Assembly (NCBI GenBank): GCA_030847615.1
Contig: JAUMIR010000004.1
Coordinates: 223,323,501-223,387,500, forward strand
Source: Gambelia wislizenii
Lineage: Eukaryota > Chordata > Lepidosauria > Squamata > Crotaphytidae
Direction of reading: 5' to 3'
Length of the DNA: 64,000 bases
Each line of letters begins with the position of its first letter. Position 1 is the stretch's first letter. Made by a program: the position numbers and the translations under genes. Below are positions 12,108 through 22,740 of the stretch, piece by piece. Under the pieces are notes generated by a model. It had not been told where the DNA came from and made no database searches. It saw only the letters and a list, made by a program, of their open reading frames with translations.

Positions 12108-12590
12108 TTCTCTCTGGCTTTTCTTTGCAAACAAAGATTCAGGAAGGACTCATCTTGTGCTTTCTGCAAGCGCACTGATGACTAAAAAGGCCAATCCGAG
12201 ATAAACAAGTCCGGTTGCAGAAAGCACAGCAGAAGATCTCCTTGGGTGATGTTTCCGGGTTGTGATTCTTTCTGCGTTGTTGTTTCTCTTCAAGACTTGT
12301 TCGGCGTGAGTTCTCAAATAAGGCTGCAGCATTGTGGATAGTGCATCTCCATGCCTCCTGATGTGAGGATCAATTTGGCCGAGCCTGAGATGTTGCTTCA
12401 AGGAGTCCTTGTATCGCTTTTTTGGAGCAGCCCTCTTACGATGACCCGTGGCGAGTTCACTGTAGAGTACTGTTTTTGGGAGGCGATGGTCCTCCATCCT
12501 AGAAACGTGCCCTGCCCAGTGCAGCTGTGTTCTCAATATCATGGCCTCAATGCTGGTGATCCCTGCTTGCTCAAGGACAGCAACATTTGT
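12108..12590 (-). mobile_element. RTE-like LINE 3' end fragment
   Basis: This is a second copy of the LINE described at 1.6 kb, 5'-truncated at about 12590. The minus-strand frame (12542-12150) encodes 'HWAGHVSRMEDHRLPK' through the C-terminal finger. About 20 bp are deleted near 12366. In the 3' hairpin both CpGs have decayed, so the arms still pair (CTTTG/CAAAG). Confidence 0.85.
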
Positions 12591-12835
12591 TGTCCAGAAT
12601 GGCAGTTAATATATAACATTCACCTGATTTCAATGGTTTCAACAGAACAGAATTACAACAATTCTAACTAAAGGGGGTGGGGAATAACTTCTAGAATAAT
12701 CTGAAAAACAGGATTGTATGTAGCAGAAGAGTTTCCCTTCATGGAACTTCTGAATAGGAAAAAGGACACCATTTATAAAAATGTCCTGTTTGAGGGGAGG
12801 AAGGCGGAGCCATCGCTTGCTTCTCCTTCCAGAAA
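12591..12835. other. Intergenic, nothing recognised
   Basis: A short unique stretch between a LINE end and a TA-flanked MITE. No feature is supported. Confidence 0.4.
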
Positions 12836-13065
12836 TACAGTAGGACCCCTGTATCCACTGATTCATTATCCCCTGGACACAAAACAGCACACCTACCATG
12901 TATGTCCTAGAATTGTGTCCTCTCTAGCTGTTTTCTAGGTCCTCCAAGGCAACTCTATGGTATTTTAAACCATTATTTTCAATGGCATTCGCTATTATCC
13001 ATGGTTTTCGGTATCCATGCCCCCCCAAAAAACTAATCCCCAGCGGATATGGGGGTCCTACTGTA
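12836..13065. mobile_element. Pogo/Tc1-mariner-type MITE, TA target duplication
   Basis: A 226-bp non-coding element (12838-13063) with terminal inverted repeats starting 'cagtaggacccctgtatcc' and, from the right on the other strand, 'cagtaggacccccatatcc'. It is flanked by TA on both sides. No transposase is encoded. The related element at 61996-62225 has similar but distinct ends. Confidence 0.85.
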
Positions 13066-13689
13066 TCTCCGGGCAGGCTGTGCTTCTCCTGGCTCACTCT
13101 CTGGACAGCACTTGTTGGGAGTGAGCAGGTGCGCAAAGCAGGATAAGGCAGCAACTACTCCTACCTTCCCTTGGAAACAGATTACTTTTAACGCAATGTA
13201 ATCTGCGCTCATTGGAAAGGATAACGCTAAGTAAAGTGAGAAATCACAAGGGAAGGGACTCATATCAGGAAAGCCACAGTGCTGAGTTTGCAAGGCCTGA
13301 GCAAGGCTGCGGGTAACTCTTCGATTTATCTTTCTCCATAAATCGAAGTCGACCTCCTGGCCCATCACAATAATAGGGCCAGTTCCAGATAGATCAGCAC
13401 CAGGGATCTCGCGCTTACTTTTGACTTTTGAAAAAACAGCCAGGAAGCTGGTATCTGTGCCTTGTTTAAACCTAACCTAGCTTATTTATTCATGGCACCA
13501 GCATTGTGGGGGCCCCGTAGTCACCCTCCACCTGCAAAAACATGATTAGTAATAATATCCCGAATATCCTGTACTGTGACTAGCTTAGGTTGAGTTAGGT
13601 TACACTGGCCTGAGAGAAACATATAGGGCCCCCAAAATAAAGCGTGGCAGGGGACCCCCAAAATTCCTTAAAACAGGTCCTGCTTCCAA
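13066..13689. other. Upstream flank of the GCNT2 CpG island
   Basis: No gene or clear repeat is seen. GC content begins to rise towards the CpG island. Confidence 0.4.
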
Positions 13690-13776
13690 TGGGCGTTAGC
13701 TCTTTGCCCCACAAGCCGGCTCCTCACTTTACCAACCTATGAAAGGATGGCGGGCTGAGTCAACCGTGGAGCCCTG
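13690..13776 (-). mobile_element. Sauria-type SINE fragment at CpG island edge
   Basis: Pieces 'ccccacaagccggctcctca', 'accaacctatgaaaggatgg' and 'gagtcaaccgtggagccc' match the minus orientation of the SINE at 41.7 kb. It forms the upstream border of the GC-rich promoter region. Confidence 0.7.
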
Positions 13777-14387
13777 CATGGTCGCCCTCGCAACACTGTG
13801 GCTGCAGCCCCGGCAAAGCTTGTTAGGGCTGTAGTTAAAGTAACGCCTAGGGCGGCCCTTAGAAAGCCGGCACTCTTTCGGGGAAAGGGCCGTTGGCGAG
13901 GGAGTGTCCCTCCTGTGGCGGAGGGGGGGAGGAAGGCGGCGCGGTCCTTTCGGCGGGTGGGGGAGGGGCGTCGCTCTCTCGGGGCTCGGGGGGGGGCAGA
14001 GGCGCAACCCAGCGTCGCCCCCCCCCTCTTTTCCTCTCCGGAAAGGACCGCGAAGCAAGCGAGGGGAGGGGGCAACCCGCGCAGCCGCCAACCAATCGGC
14101 AGCCGCTTTCCTCGGCCCGAGAGGGCTGGTCCCCAAAGGCGGGGCTGAGCCGCTGGGCTGGGGGTCGGCAGCGCGGGCGGGAGGGTTGGACTCCTCCTCA
14201 GGCCGGAGCCAGCTGGGCTGGAAGTGGCGGGCTCGGCTCGGCTCAGGTGCCGGCGCGGGGACCAGGACGACGAGGAGCAGGTGCGACGCCGCTGGCTTAG
14301 CAACCCGGAGGGCTGAGAGGGCCGTCGGGAAAAGCCTGGCCGGCGCAAGGCGAGCCCCGGAGAAGGGAGGCGGCGACGGCAGGCTGA

Positions 14388-14444
14388 ATGCATCCCCAGC
14401 AGGCTTTCCTCCGACGGCGGCCGGCGGGCAAGAAGCGGCCTTAG
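14388..14444 (+). other. Short upstream ORF in the GCNT2 5' leader
   Basis: An ATG at 14388 opens 18 codons ending with TAG at 14442-14444, in the same frame as GCNT2. The stop shows that the GCNT2 frame cannot extend further upstream, so 14481 is its first usable ATG. If the transcript starts before 14388, this uORF could reduce translation. That is inference only. Confidence 0.4.
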
Positions 14445-14480
14445 CGCCGGGGCGCCTGGCTCCCCTCGGCCGCCGCCGCC

Positions 14481-15480
14481 ATGCCTGCCCCGCTGAGGCG
14501 CCGCTCCCTCTGGGCCGCCGCCGCCCTCCTGGTGGTGCCGCTGAGCCTGGGGGCGCTGCTGCTGCTGCTCCCCCGGGAGCCCGGCTCGCCCGCCTCCCCG
14601 CCGCCCCAGCGGGAGCTCGCTAATCTTCCTCCGCCGCCGCCTCCTCCTCGGCCGCCGCCCGGGGCGCCGGCGCCTTTCCTCCGGCCCCGCTGCGCCGCCC
14701 TGGCCCGGGGGGAGCGCGCCTTCGTGTGGGGGGACGGGGGCGGCCTGGGGACGGCGTGGGGCCGGGCGCCCTCGTGCGCAGCCTACCTGGCCGGCAGCCA
14801 CTACCTGACGCGGCCCCTCTCGGCCGAGGAGGCGGCCTTCCCGCTGGCCTACGTGGTCACCCTCCACAAGGACTTCGCCACCTTCGAGCGGGCCTTCCGC
14901 GCCCTCTACCTGCCCCACAACGCCTACTGCCTCCACGTGGACCCCAAGGCGCCGGCCGCCTTCCAGCAGGCGGTGGAGCGGCTGGCCGGCTGCTTCCCCA
15001 ACGCCTTCCTGGCCTCCAAGGCCGAGCCGGTGGTCTACGCCGGCATCTCCCGCCTCCAGGCCGACCTCCACTGCATGCGCGACCTGCTGGCCTCGGGGCG
15101 CCGCTGGGAGTACGTGCTCAACATGTGCGGCCAGGACTTCCCGCTCCGCACCAACCGGGAGATCGTCCGGCACCTGAAGGGCTTCCAGGGCAAGAACCTC
15201 ACCCCCGGGGTCCCCATGCCCGACCGCTACGCCGCCCGCACCCGCTACGTCTACCGGCAGCACATGGGCCGCGAGGCCTCGTTCATGAGGCGCACCTCGG
15301 CCGCCAAGGCGCCCCCGCCCCACAACCTCACCCTCTACTTCGGCTCGGCCTACATCGCCCTCACCCGGCCCTTCGTCGAGTTCCTCTTCCGCGACCCGCG
15401 CGCCCGGGACTTGCTGGACTGGTCCAAGGACACCTACAGCCCCGACGAGCATTTCTGGGTGACCCTCAACAGGATACCCG
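14481..15480 (+). CDS. GCNT2: GCNT2 exon 1: anchor, stem and most of the GT14 catalytic domain
   Basis: GCNT2 is a Golgi type II membrane enzyme that adds GlcNAc in beta-1,6 linkage to linear poly-N-acetyllactosamine, turning i antigen into branched I antigen. The ATG sits in a strong GCCGCC-ATG context after an in-frame TAG. Residues about 9-30 are a hydrophobic signal anchor ([21 protein letters not shown]), about 31-65 a proline-rich stem, and from about 112 the GT14 domain: '[20 protein letters not shown]', 'NAFLASK', '[13 protein letters not shown]', '[16 protein letters not shown]', 'LKGFQGKN', '[11 protein letters not shown]', '[21 protein letters not shown]'. The Glu in SPDEHFW is the likely catalytic base by analogy with GCNT1. 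A sequon is present at HNLTL. The exon ends ATA-CCC-G with donor gtaagg at 15481 (phase 1). The very high GC contrasts with exons 2 and 3, and the stem is longer than in mammals. Mammalian GCNT2 has three alternative first exons; only this one is visible. Confidence 0.95.
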
Positions 15481-15562
15481 GTAAGGCGAGTCCCCGCGTC
15501 ACAGAGGTAGTCCTGGCCTCGACGGTGGATGTGAAGCCTTGGCAAAAGGGGTGGGGAACAAA

Positions 15563-16183
15563 ACCTAGCAGGAAAGGGTGAAGGAGCAGGGCCTGTCCAG
15601 GCTGAGGGGTGACCAGTTCGCACTCTTCAAACACCTCAAGGGTTGTCACAGAGAGAAGGGGGCAGGCCTGTGATCTGCTGCCCCAGCGGGTAGGACCAGG
15701 TGTAATGGTTCAAAGTTACAGGAGAGTAGATTTTGATTGAACATTAGAAGAAACTCCTTGACAGTAAGACCGCTTTGGCAATGGAACCAATTGCCTAGAG
15801 AGGTGGTGAGGTCTCCTTCTCTGGAAAAAGGTTGGATAGCTACTTGCTGGGGATGCTTTAGATCAGTGGTTCTCAACCTGTGGGTCCCCAGATGTTGTTG
15901 GACTACACTTCCCAGGAGCCCTCTGAGGGCTCACCTTGACAGCCAGGTGTCCTCCCAGTCATTAGTGAGGCTGCAAGTTCAGTCCTACAGCCTCACTAAT
16001 GACTGGGAGGACCACCTGGCTGTCAAGGAGAGACCTCAGAGGGCTCCTGGGAACTGTAGGCCAACAACATCTGGGGACCCACAAGTTGAGAACCACTGCT
16101 TTAGATGGAGATCCTGCACTGAGCAGGGAGTTAGGCTTAATGGTCAATGAGACCCCTTCATGCCTTATGATTCTATGACTCTG
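15563..16183 (+). mobile_element. CR1 LINE 3' fragment, split by a MITE
   Basis: This degraded CR1 end begins about 80 bp after the GCNT2 exon 1 donor. The first part (15563-15863) shows 'gaacattagaagaaactcc' and 'ttgacagtaaga' blocks. The tail resumes at 16107 with 'tggagatcctgcactgagca' and ends 'ttatgattctatgactctgt' near 16183. The gap between is a hAT-type fold-back insertion. Confidence 0.8.
15856..16106. mobile_element. Fold-back hAT-type MITE with 8-bp target duplication
   Basis: This 235-bp element (15864-16098) is almost entirely one long inverted repeat. Arms of about 110 bp start 'cagtggttctcaacctgtgg' and, on the other strand, 'cagtggttctcaacttgtgg', around a short centre near 15975. 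The 8-bp 'ctttagat' flanks it at 15856-15863 and 16099-16106. An 8-bp duplication and a CAG-type terminus fit the hAT superfamily. It sits in the tail of a CR1 copy and so is younger than that copy. Confidence 0.88.
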
Positions 16184-18929
16184 TAACTAGGGGGGGGGGT
16201 AAGCTGCTTCCTAAGAGCATTTCCAGACAGGATTTTTCAGGGTCTGAGTCACTAGCGTGGGCCACATGACCACTGGCACACTCCACATGCCAGCTTGGCC
16301 CACCATTAACAGTGGCCAGACCATTAACATTGCCTCATGTTTGGTTAGAATTTCACTGTACAGTCTAACAGTAAGCAGCTGTTTCCTACATTGGCTGTGT
16401 TGTCTGGACACAAATCAGAACCTGGATCCTACTGGTAATCTATCCCCCTGTAATGTAGTTGAGTCTATACACCTATAAATGCTGCCTTCCTCTTTTTCCT
16501 TTTTTAAGAGTCCATCTTCAGAACTTCCTTCTCAGTGCAAGAAGATGGGGGTTGACACCCTCAGGGGTGGCTTGTTGTCCACACATGTTACTTTGAACAC
16601 TTTCATCCTGGAGCCTTAGAAAAATGCCAAAGTCGTCGTATTCCATAATAGACAATAAATAATTGTTTAGGAAGTGTTTAGTTAGTCAACAAAATGCAAA
16701 GCAGCACACTTCACTTGCCATAAAGGATGAGTGAGGCACTTTGCTTACAAATCAGATGGATAGGAACACTTAACAACAACTCTGTGGGATTTTTCAAGGA
16801 GAACAATGAAATGTTGCCTAGCTGCAGAAAATGGACAAGCACGCTAAGCCTCATCAGTGAAGCAAGACTACCGGTAGCTACCAGATACCGTTAAGGAAGC
16901 AGGATTGCTGTCAAGTAATATCAGATAACAGAAACAATATGCTTCCTTTGACAAGGAAGCAGATCAAGTGATTAAATTCATTGATGGAATGATTCTGTAA
17001 ATAAACTCATGTTTCATTATGTAAGAGATTTAACCTCCCCCCTTCCCTCTTTCAGTCCCAGTCTAAAGCCCAACAAGCCCCCTGGCTGTCTTTACCTTGG
17101 AGAGGAAATGTTCCCTGTCTGTGACACAAAGTATCTGTGTAAACCCAAAGTGCTTTTCTTTTGGCAGCGGAGTGTGATCTTGTACATACGGAGCTCTGCT
17201 ATCTTTAAGTGGACAAACCCTTAACTGTTTGAGTTTTCCAAGGGTTTGTGCCACACACTTTTGATCTTTTCAGTTAAATAAATTTGGTGCAAGGTCAAAT
17301 AAAAAGGGTGTATGCATAAGTAGTTGGGTCCTTATCAAATGGTCCAAGAAGAAGCATGCTTGAGTAAGATACAAGGACTCTTCACATTCAGTTGAAATTG
17401 GAAGACATGAAGTAATAGAAGTATAGAATAATTTAGCTCCAAATAAACAAGGTTTAAACTAAGAAAGTGTTGTATGTAAGTATGGGTTGGTAAAGATATA
17501 ACCTAGTGATTGGCAGTAAGGATTTGGATGAACTTCCTCAAATTAAAAAGTTTTGCAAAATTTGCCAGTCTTCAACCCCAGCAGCAACAAAGACAGGGGT
17601 AGGGCTGCTGTTTTTGTGAAGAGCATGGTGGCTGCATCCTGGCTGTTCCTCTGCTTCCTTCCATGGGAAGAGGACGTCACTGGTAAAAGATGATGGAGGT
17701 TCCAGTCCAACACCATCCACCCAGAGGACTGCATGTTCCCCATCTGTGTGTTAGGATGAAGACATTATTTGAGATCCCTCTCAATTGCCTCATTCCCCCA
17801 GAAACCCCTGTTACAACAGAGTTAAGGGCTGTTGTGCTATCACTGGCTAGAATGCCATTACTTTTCTTACTCCTTCATTGGCGTGTTTTAACATTCAGAG
17901 TTTCCAACAACCTTTGCCAGTTTGGACTCCATATTGGGAGAAAATTGGGATATTAAATACACAGACAACAAACTTGGCCAAGCACCATATTTCAGACTTT
18001 CCTCCCACTGGGTGCATGACCTTGCAAGTGAGACATGGCTTCCTTTAAATGAGAATAACCCCTTTTGTGCCTCTGATTCAACCCAAACATGCATGTTGGC
18101 AAGTCTGTCTCAGGGTGGACCCTGCCTTTAGGCAGAGTGAAGTGGTCACCTCAGGCAACAGATGCTGAGAAGCAGCATCATGACTATGCTTCTCTTGGAG
18201 GACATACAACCTGTCCTGGGCTCCCTGTGTATGTCACACACCATGTCTTTTCCCACCCCCAAATTAGACCACAGCCTGAGATCTTGCAGAGTCAGAGGAC
18301 TTCATTCTGTCCAAGTGCTGAAGTAAGACTCAGTTGCCAGTCTTGCAGGCTTCTGTGGGTGGGTGGACTGCCAGGGGTGGGGATGCTATCTTGTCCTTTG
18401 CCTCAAGGAGAAAAATGTCTTGGGCCAGTCCTGGCACTGCCTACTTCTCCTGGTTTTATATTGGTAGTTCCAGGAGCAGGGCCTTCAATATTAGGATTTT
18501 GGCCAAAATTCCTAGAGTGGCATTATCTGAGCAATGCAATTCAGCAAGAACTGTGGAATGTCATGTTCACTGTAGGTCATGGAAGCAGCAGGACCGACTT
18601 GTGCTAGATTATTTGGGATCACTGCAACAATCCTCCCTTATTCTGGCCCTACCTTGCATACTTTGGATGTGTTGCATCACTTGAACTAACTTTTTGCCCT
18701 TTCTCACTGTGCTCTGATTTTAGTAAACAAAAGTATCAGTTAAGTGCTAATACTAACAGTAATTCCACAAAATATGCCACTATGCCAGTGCTGCTAGGAA
18801 TATAAAAATGATATTTGTGGTAGGTTAAGCAATCTGTTTCTATTCCCACCCCCCATATATTTTTACTGAAAGGCTAAAAATAAACACTTGAAACTTTAAC
18901 AAGAATGGAGGTACAAACAAGTAAAAGTA
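16184..18929. other. Intron 1 stretch, nothing recognised
   Basis: A short poly-G run lies at 16191-16199. Beyond that I see no clear repeat, RNA gene or exon in about 2.7 kb. Several small frames near 18.0-18.7 kb lack motifs and splice context. Confidence 0.4.
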
Positions 18930-19125
18930 GATGAGGTCTGATGGTTTAGCTGTGGCATGAGAAATTTTGACTGGATAGCCTCAGAAAAGTCACATCCTCT
19001 CAGCCTCAGAGCAAGGCAAAAGCAAACTCCCTCTGAACAAATCTTGCCAAGAAAACCCTGGAATACGTTCACATTAGGATCACTGTAAGTCGGAAACAAC
19101 TTGAACGCACACAACAGCTAGAAGG
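18930..19125 (+). mobile_element. tRNA-type SINE, diverged, 5' head decayed
   Basis: The middle and tail match the SINE at 57.2 kb: 'agtcacatcctctcagcctcag', 'gaacaaatcttgccaagaaa', 'accctgg', 'ggaaacaacttgaacgcaca', 'caacag'. The tRNA-like head is hardly recognisable. Confidence 0.65.
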
Positions 19126-19542
19126 AGGTAGACAAATATTTAGGATTATGTTACCAAATTTCAGTTCTAGTCAAACTAGCCAAAACTGTGGCAATGCTGG
19201 ATCAGATATCCCATCTCTTCATCCCCACCCTACCCCCAAGAAGTAGCTACAGGAAGCCCTGATTTGGATCAGGACAGTGCTGCTGTAAAATTGGAAGACA
19301 GATTAACTTTTCCCTGTGATGTTTTCCTAATACAGTCCCTCCTCCAAATCTGTTACTTGCCCAATTAGGGAAAAATTAGAGGTATGTCATTATGAAATAC
19401 AGCTCATTATTTAAAACAAAATTGAAGTGGGGGAGAAGAAAAAAAATAATGCTTTAGAATCTTTAGACCATAAAGAAAAGGGGGAAAAAAACCAAATCAT
19501 AGCTTCCCTGCCCAGTAGAGAAAAAGAACCACTTAAGGGTAA
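19126..19542. other. Intron 1 stretch, nothing recognised
   Basis: AT-rich unique sequence with an A-rich patch near 19430-19450. No feature is supported. Confidence 0.4.
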
Positions 19543-20130
19543 TTCATAAGAACAGTCCTGTTGGATTCAGCCTGTGTTTCTTTCATGCAGTAGCCTGTAG
19601 GATATCCATAGGCAGGACAGAATTGCTGCTGCACCCCTCCCCATCTTGTGTTTCCCAGCATACAGCCTCTGATAGTGGGGGTGGTATATAGCCATCATGA
19701 CTTGCTGCCATTGATGGCCCTAACCCCCATCAATTTATCCAATCCCTTTCTAAAAGTCATCTGAACTGGTAGTCATTATTATTTTTGTTATTTATTCCAT
19801 TTATATGCCACCTTTCTCCCTAAGTGGTACCTGAGGCAGCATCCAAAAACCATCAATTAAAACAATTACAATAAAATGATTACAATAAATTTAAAACAGT
19901 TAAAATCACAGATAAAAACATTTTAAAATCATCAGTGCTCATTATGGTAGTGAATTCTATGTATCTCTGAACTATGAAGAAGTACTTCTTTGATTTGTCC
20001 TGAATCTCCACCATTCAGCTCAGCGGAAGACCTTAGGTTCTAGTTTTATGAGAAAGGGAAGAAGCACCTCCTGTCTACTTTCTCCACTATGCATAATTAT
20101 ATATTGTGTTGCTTCCTTACTCATCTATCC
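19543..20130 (-). mobile_element. Old CR1-family LINE fragment, interrupted
   Basis: On the minus strand the right half (20095-19935) resembles the CR1 ORF2 C-terminus ('SSLSHKTRT', 'KSKKYFF...YIEF'-like). The left half (19543-19775) continues the family, with 'ataagaacagtcctgttgga' at its start. An L2-like piece is inserted at about 19776-19932. It is much more diverged than the other CR1 copies. Confidence 0.6.
19776..19932 (-). mobile_element. L2-like 3' end inserted in old CR1
   Basis: 'tttatatgccacctttctcc' near 19800 followed by A-rich sequence is the reverse of an L2-type 3' end ('...ggtgggatataaat'). It splits an older CR1 fragment. Confidence 0.55.
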
Positions 20131-20625
20131 TTCTTTTTTTTTTACTGAACAGAACAATCCCAAACATTATAACACTTCTCAACAAAGAGAGCAGAGGAAG
20201 TTTATAACTATGTCAGTGGAGTAAGAAGCATTCCCTCAATACTTTTGTCATTAAGAGGCAGCTGCAGGTAGAGGTTGGACCTGTGCTGAATGGGGCTTAC
20301 TCCTGAGGAAATGTATTGCAAGGTCTTTTCCTAGAGGCATAAGAGCTGCTGGGCTCTTATGGGGAATTAAGTGCTGTATTAAGTACCAAGTGAAATCACC
20401 ATTTACTTCTGCATTTAGCTAATTGTGGAATAGAAATGTTACAATAGTGTCATCCTGGAGCATTTATGTGAAAACAACCCATTGAGCAGGTAAAGACTGT
20501 ATAGGAGTTAAGGTAAGAGACATTTCTGAATGCTGCAACACAGGAACCAAGCTAACTAGTCACTTTATAAGAAAGGGGCAAGGAGTAGCCTGCTAATTTA
20601 GGCCAGAGTGGGGACTACTAAATGT
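20131..20625. other. Intron 1 stretch, nothing recognised
   Basis: Unique sequence with a T run at about 20136-20144. No feature is supported. Confidence 0.4.
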
Positions 20626-20835
20626 TGTTAGAACATAGCTCCCATCATCCTCAACCACTGGCCAAGCAGGCTGTGGCTGATAAGGGTTGTGATCCAACAA
20701 CATGCAGAGGACCACATGCTCCCCACCCTTGAATTAAAGCAAGAGTGGGGCCTGGATGGCATTCCAGATGTTGGACCATATCTACCATCATCCCTACCCA
20801 TTGGCAAAGTTGGCTGTGGTTGATGAGTTGCAGTC
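20626..20835. mobile_element. Degraded hAT-type fold-back MITE
   Basis: Blocks such as 'tagctcccatcatcctcaac' near 20637, 'gatccaacaacatgcagagg' near 20692 and 'ccagatgttggaccatatct' near 20764 are decayed arms of the widespread reptilian 'ccagatgttg...actac..tcccatcatcc' fold-back family, possibly two copies. Confidence 0.55.
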
Positions 20836-20990
20836 CAGCTATTGCCAGTTGGTGTTTCCCGTGTCAGTAGAGTGATGAATCCATGCTGGGTTTTAGTGCA
20901 AACTTTAAATAAGATAGCCACAGTGCTGTACCCCATCCCCAAAATAGGTTTAGCACCTTGGATAGTTCCTTTAATGTTCAGACTGAGTGG
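20836..20990 (+). repeat. Unclassified interspersed repeat, copy 1
   Basis: Blocks 'ccgtgtcagtagagtgatga' and 'gtgcaaactttaaataagat' match a second place in the window (about 62437-62540) in the same or, for a part, inverted order. The family is not recognised. Confidence 0.45.
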
Positions 20991-21840
20991 GTTTTTCTTA
21001 TAAAACATGAATGAGCAAAGAATGTGTATGTTATACCACATGATAAGTGTGGTGGCTTGTCTCTACCTTTTAAGCTGAACTACTGTGTCTAGTTCACCAC
21101 AATAATTAATCACTGGCTGCAGTCCAGCTCCCACTGATTTCTCTGAAACTGGACTCTGCCCATGCTGCTGGCAGCACTGCTAACGATAACATGGGAATTA
21201 ATTGAAACCAGTGAAGATGTGAAACAAGAAAACAGGCCATGTCAGTCTCCAAAGCAGATTATGCTGCCTTTTTATTGTTTATGTTACAAAGGGGCAATCT
21301 CTTCAAGGAGTTAATTGGAACTGGAGAATGATGCCCTTTCACTAAGGCAGTAGCAGACTCTCATGTGGAAATGTATAGACATGCAGCTCCTTTGTTTAAG
21401 GCTTCCCTAGATCAGGGACTCGATTCAGGGACTGAGTCCATCCGTATACATCTCCCTGTCTTCACGCCAGCCAGCAAGCACCACTTCTCGCCTCTTCCCT
21501 ACCTAGGTGAAGCAATAATAGTCTGTAAGCACCCACCTCCTTAAAGGTTCCCTTTATACATAAACTTCTGCTTGCTGTTCAGAGTCACTTTCTGATTTAT
21601 ATGTTTCCCTGCCCAAAATTAAGACAGGGAATTAGATCCAAAATATGCCAGCTGCTAGTGGAAGAGCACCCCTCACAGAAGGTTCCTGCATTCAGTTTGG
21701 GAGAGTCTCTCCCAGACCCATACATGATTTATTCAGTAGGATCCTGCAGCCTTCTGTGTAGCCTTTTCATGGGGGTAAAGAAGTCCATGCCTAAATCCAG
21801 ATCTAGCCCAAAATAATTCTTAATAGATTTTGCCTTGTTC
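20991..21840. other. Intron 1 stretch, nothing recognised
   Basis: No gene, RNA or clear repeat is seen in about 850 bp. Confidence 0.4.
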
Positions 21841-22383
21841 AAATGAATGAAACAGAAGTTCTGTAGGGGTGAGGTGGCAGGAACAATCCTTCATGATTGG
21901 AATCTAGGACCGCCCAGCTTGAAGGAGGAAGAAGACCTTTGACCCTGGAAGATTGAGTCTTTGTTCTCCCCTCTCTTCCACGAGGTCTCCAGTTCTTCCT
22001 GCTTCGCCCAGCAAGGACAGGATCTCTACTCCTCCCAACTTCATTCCTACTTTTTGTTCTTTCCCTTTCTCTATTTTCTCTGGAATTCATCCCACCCTCC
22101 CCCCACAACTACCCCCCATCCTTTAAAAAAAAACCTTCCTCTTTACTATCACCAGGCTACTTTTCTTTCATTCCCCCCTCCACTTGAACCCGCTCACTCA
22201 CTGGCTGCCTTTCTTTTCCGCAACCCCACCCACCCACCTAAATTCACTCTTATTCCTTCACGTCCTCATCTCTCCCGCTCCTCAGCCATGGGAGGACACA
22301 AAGGACAAGCCGCCAGCGACGAACGGAGCTATTCCAGCATATATGTAAACCATTTTAATGTGCTCAAGTTTGGGATAAATTAG
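21841..22383 (+). mobile_element. Possible 5' end of a second, diverged DIRS-like element
   Basis: A block with 'cacgaggtctccagttcttc' and 'cttcctgcttcgcccag' (about 21980-22010) matches the leader of the DIRS element at 26.99-27.03 kb. It is followed, as in that element, by a long T/C-rich leader with an A run before 'ccttcctctt' and then a CpG-containing ATG frame (from 22288, 'MGGHKGQAASDERSYS'). The sequence before it (21862-21980) may be a diverged terminal repeat. No right end was found, so this would be a solo left fragment. Confidence 0.42.
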
Positions 22384-22740
22384 ATGCTAAACTAGTACAG
22401 TATTTATTGCATTCCTGCTTAACTTTCACCCCTTTTTATGTCTCTTTTTAAAGAGTTCTTATAATTTTGGAATAAGTGGAGGTTGAATGGCTCCATTAGA
22501 ATACAGTACTCCAGCTTTGGCCAGCCTGGCTCCCTCCAGGTCTGTTGAACTCTCAGTCCTATCATCGCCAGGCAGTATAACCATTGGACAACATATACCT
22601 GGAGTTGCATGCTCTAATCTTGTGGCTGCCAGTCCTTGGTTCCTAGATGTTTTTGGCTCTAGCAGCTGGGGCTCCTGAGAGTTAAAGTCCTACATTATAT
22701 GGGAACCTAGTTGGAGGAACTGCTGGTCTAAGATTTGTTT
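22384..22740. other. Intron 1 stretch, nothing recognised
   Basis: No feature is supported. Confidence 0.35.

Larger units (their letters stand above)
13780..15520 (+). promoter_or_regulatory. GCNT2: CpG island / promoter region of GCNT2
   Basis: Extremely GC- and CpG-rich DNA begins just after a SINE fragment and runs through GCNT2 exon 1 to its splice donor, in an otherwise AT-rich window. It contains a CCAAT box (14092-14096), GC boxes at 14138-14145 (GGCGGGGC) and 14175-14181 (GGGCGGG) and no obvious TATA box. This fits a broad, TATA-less vertebrate promoter upstream of the ATG at 14481. The transcription start itself cannot be placed from sequence. A short upstream frame (14388-14444, 18 codons) precedes the main ATG in the same frame. 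Confidence 0.75.

Noticed and set aside
14726..15484. 252-codon frame in another + frame within GCNT2 exon 1
   Set aside because: Also a GC-driven shadow of the true frame, which has unmistakable GCNT2 motifs.
13737..15623. 628-codon antisense frame over GCNT2 exon 1
   Set aside because: It is the shadow of a very GC-rich coding exon and CpG island, where stops are rare in every frame. It has no recognisable domain and low-complexity Arg/Gly/Pro composition.
18089..18684. 172- and 116-codon frames in intron 1
   Set aside because: No similarity to known families, no splice consensus at suitable borders, overlapping frames.
21961..22383. 140-codon frame taken as a gene by itself
   Set aside because: Mostly a pyrimidine-rich leader. 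Only the last 30 codons from 22288 look like a truncated DIRS gag start.
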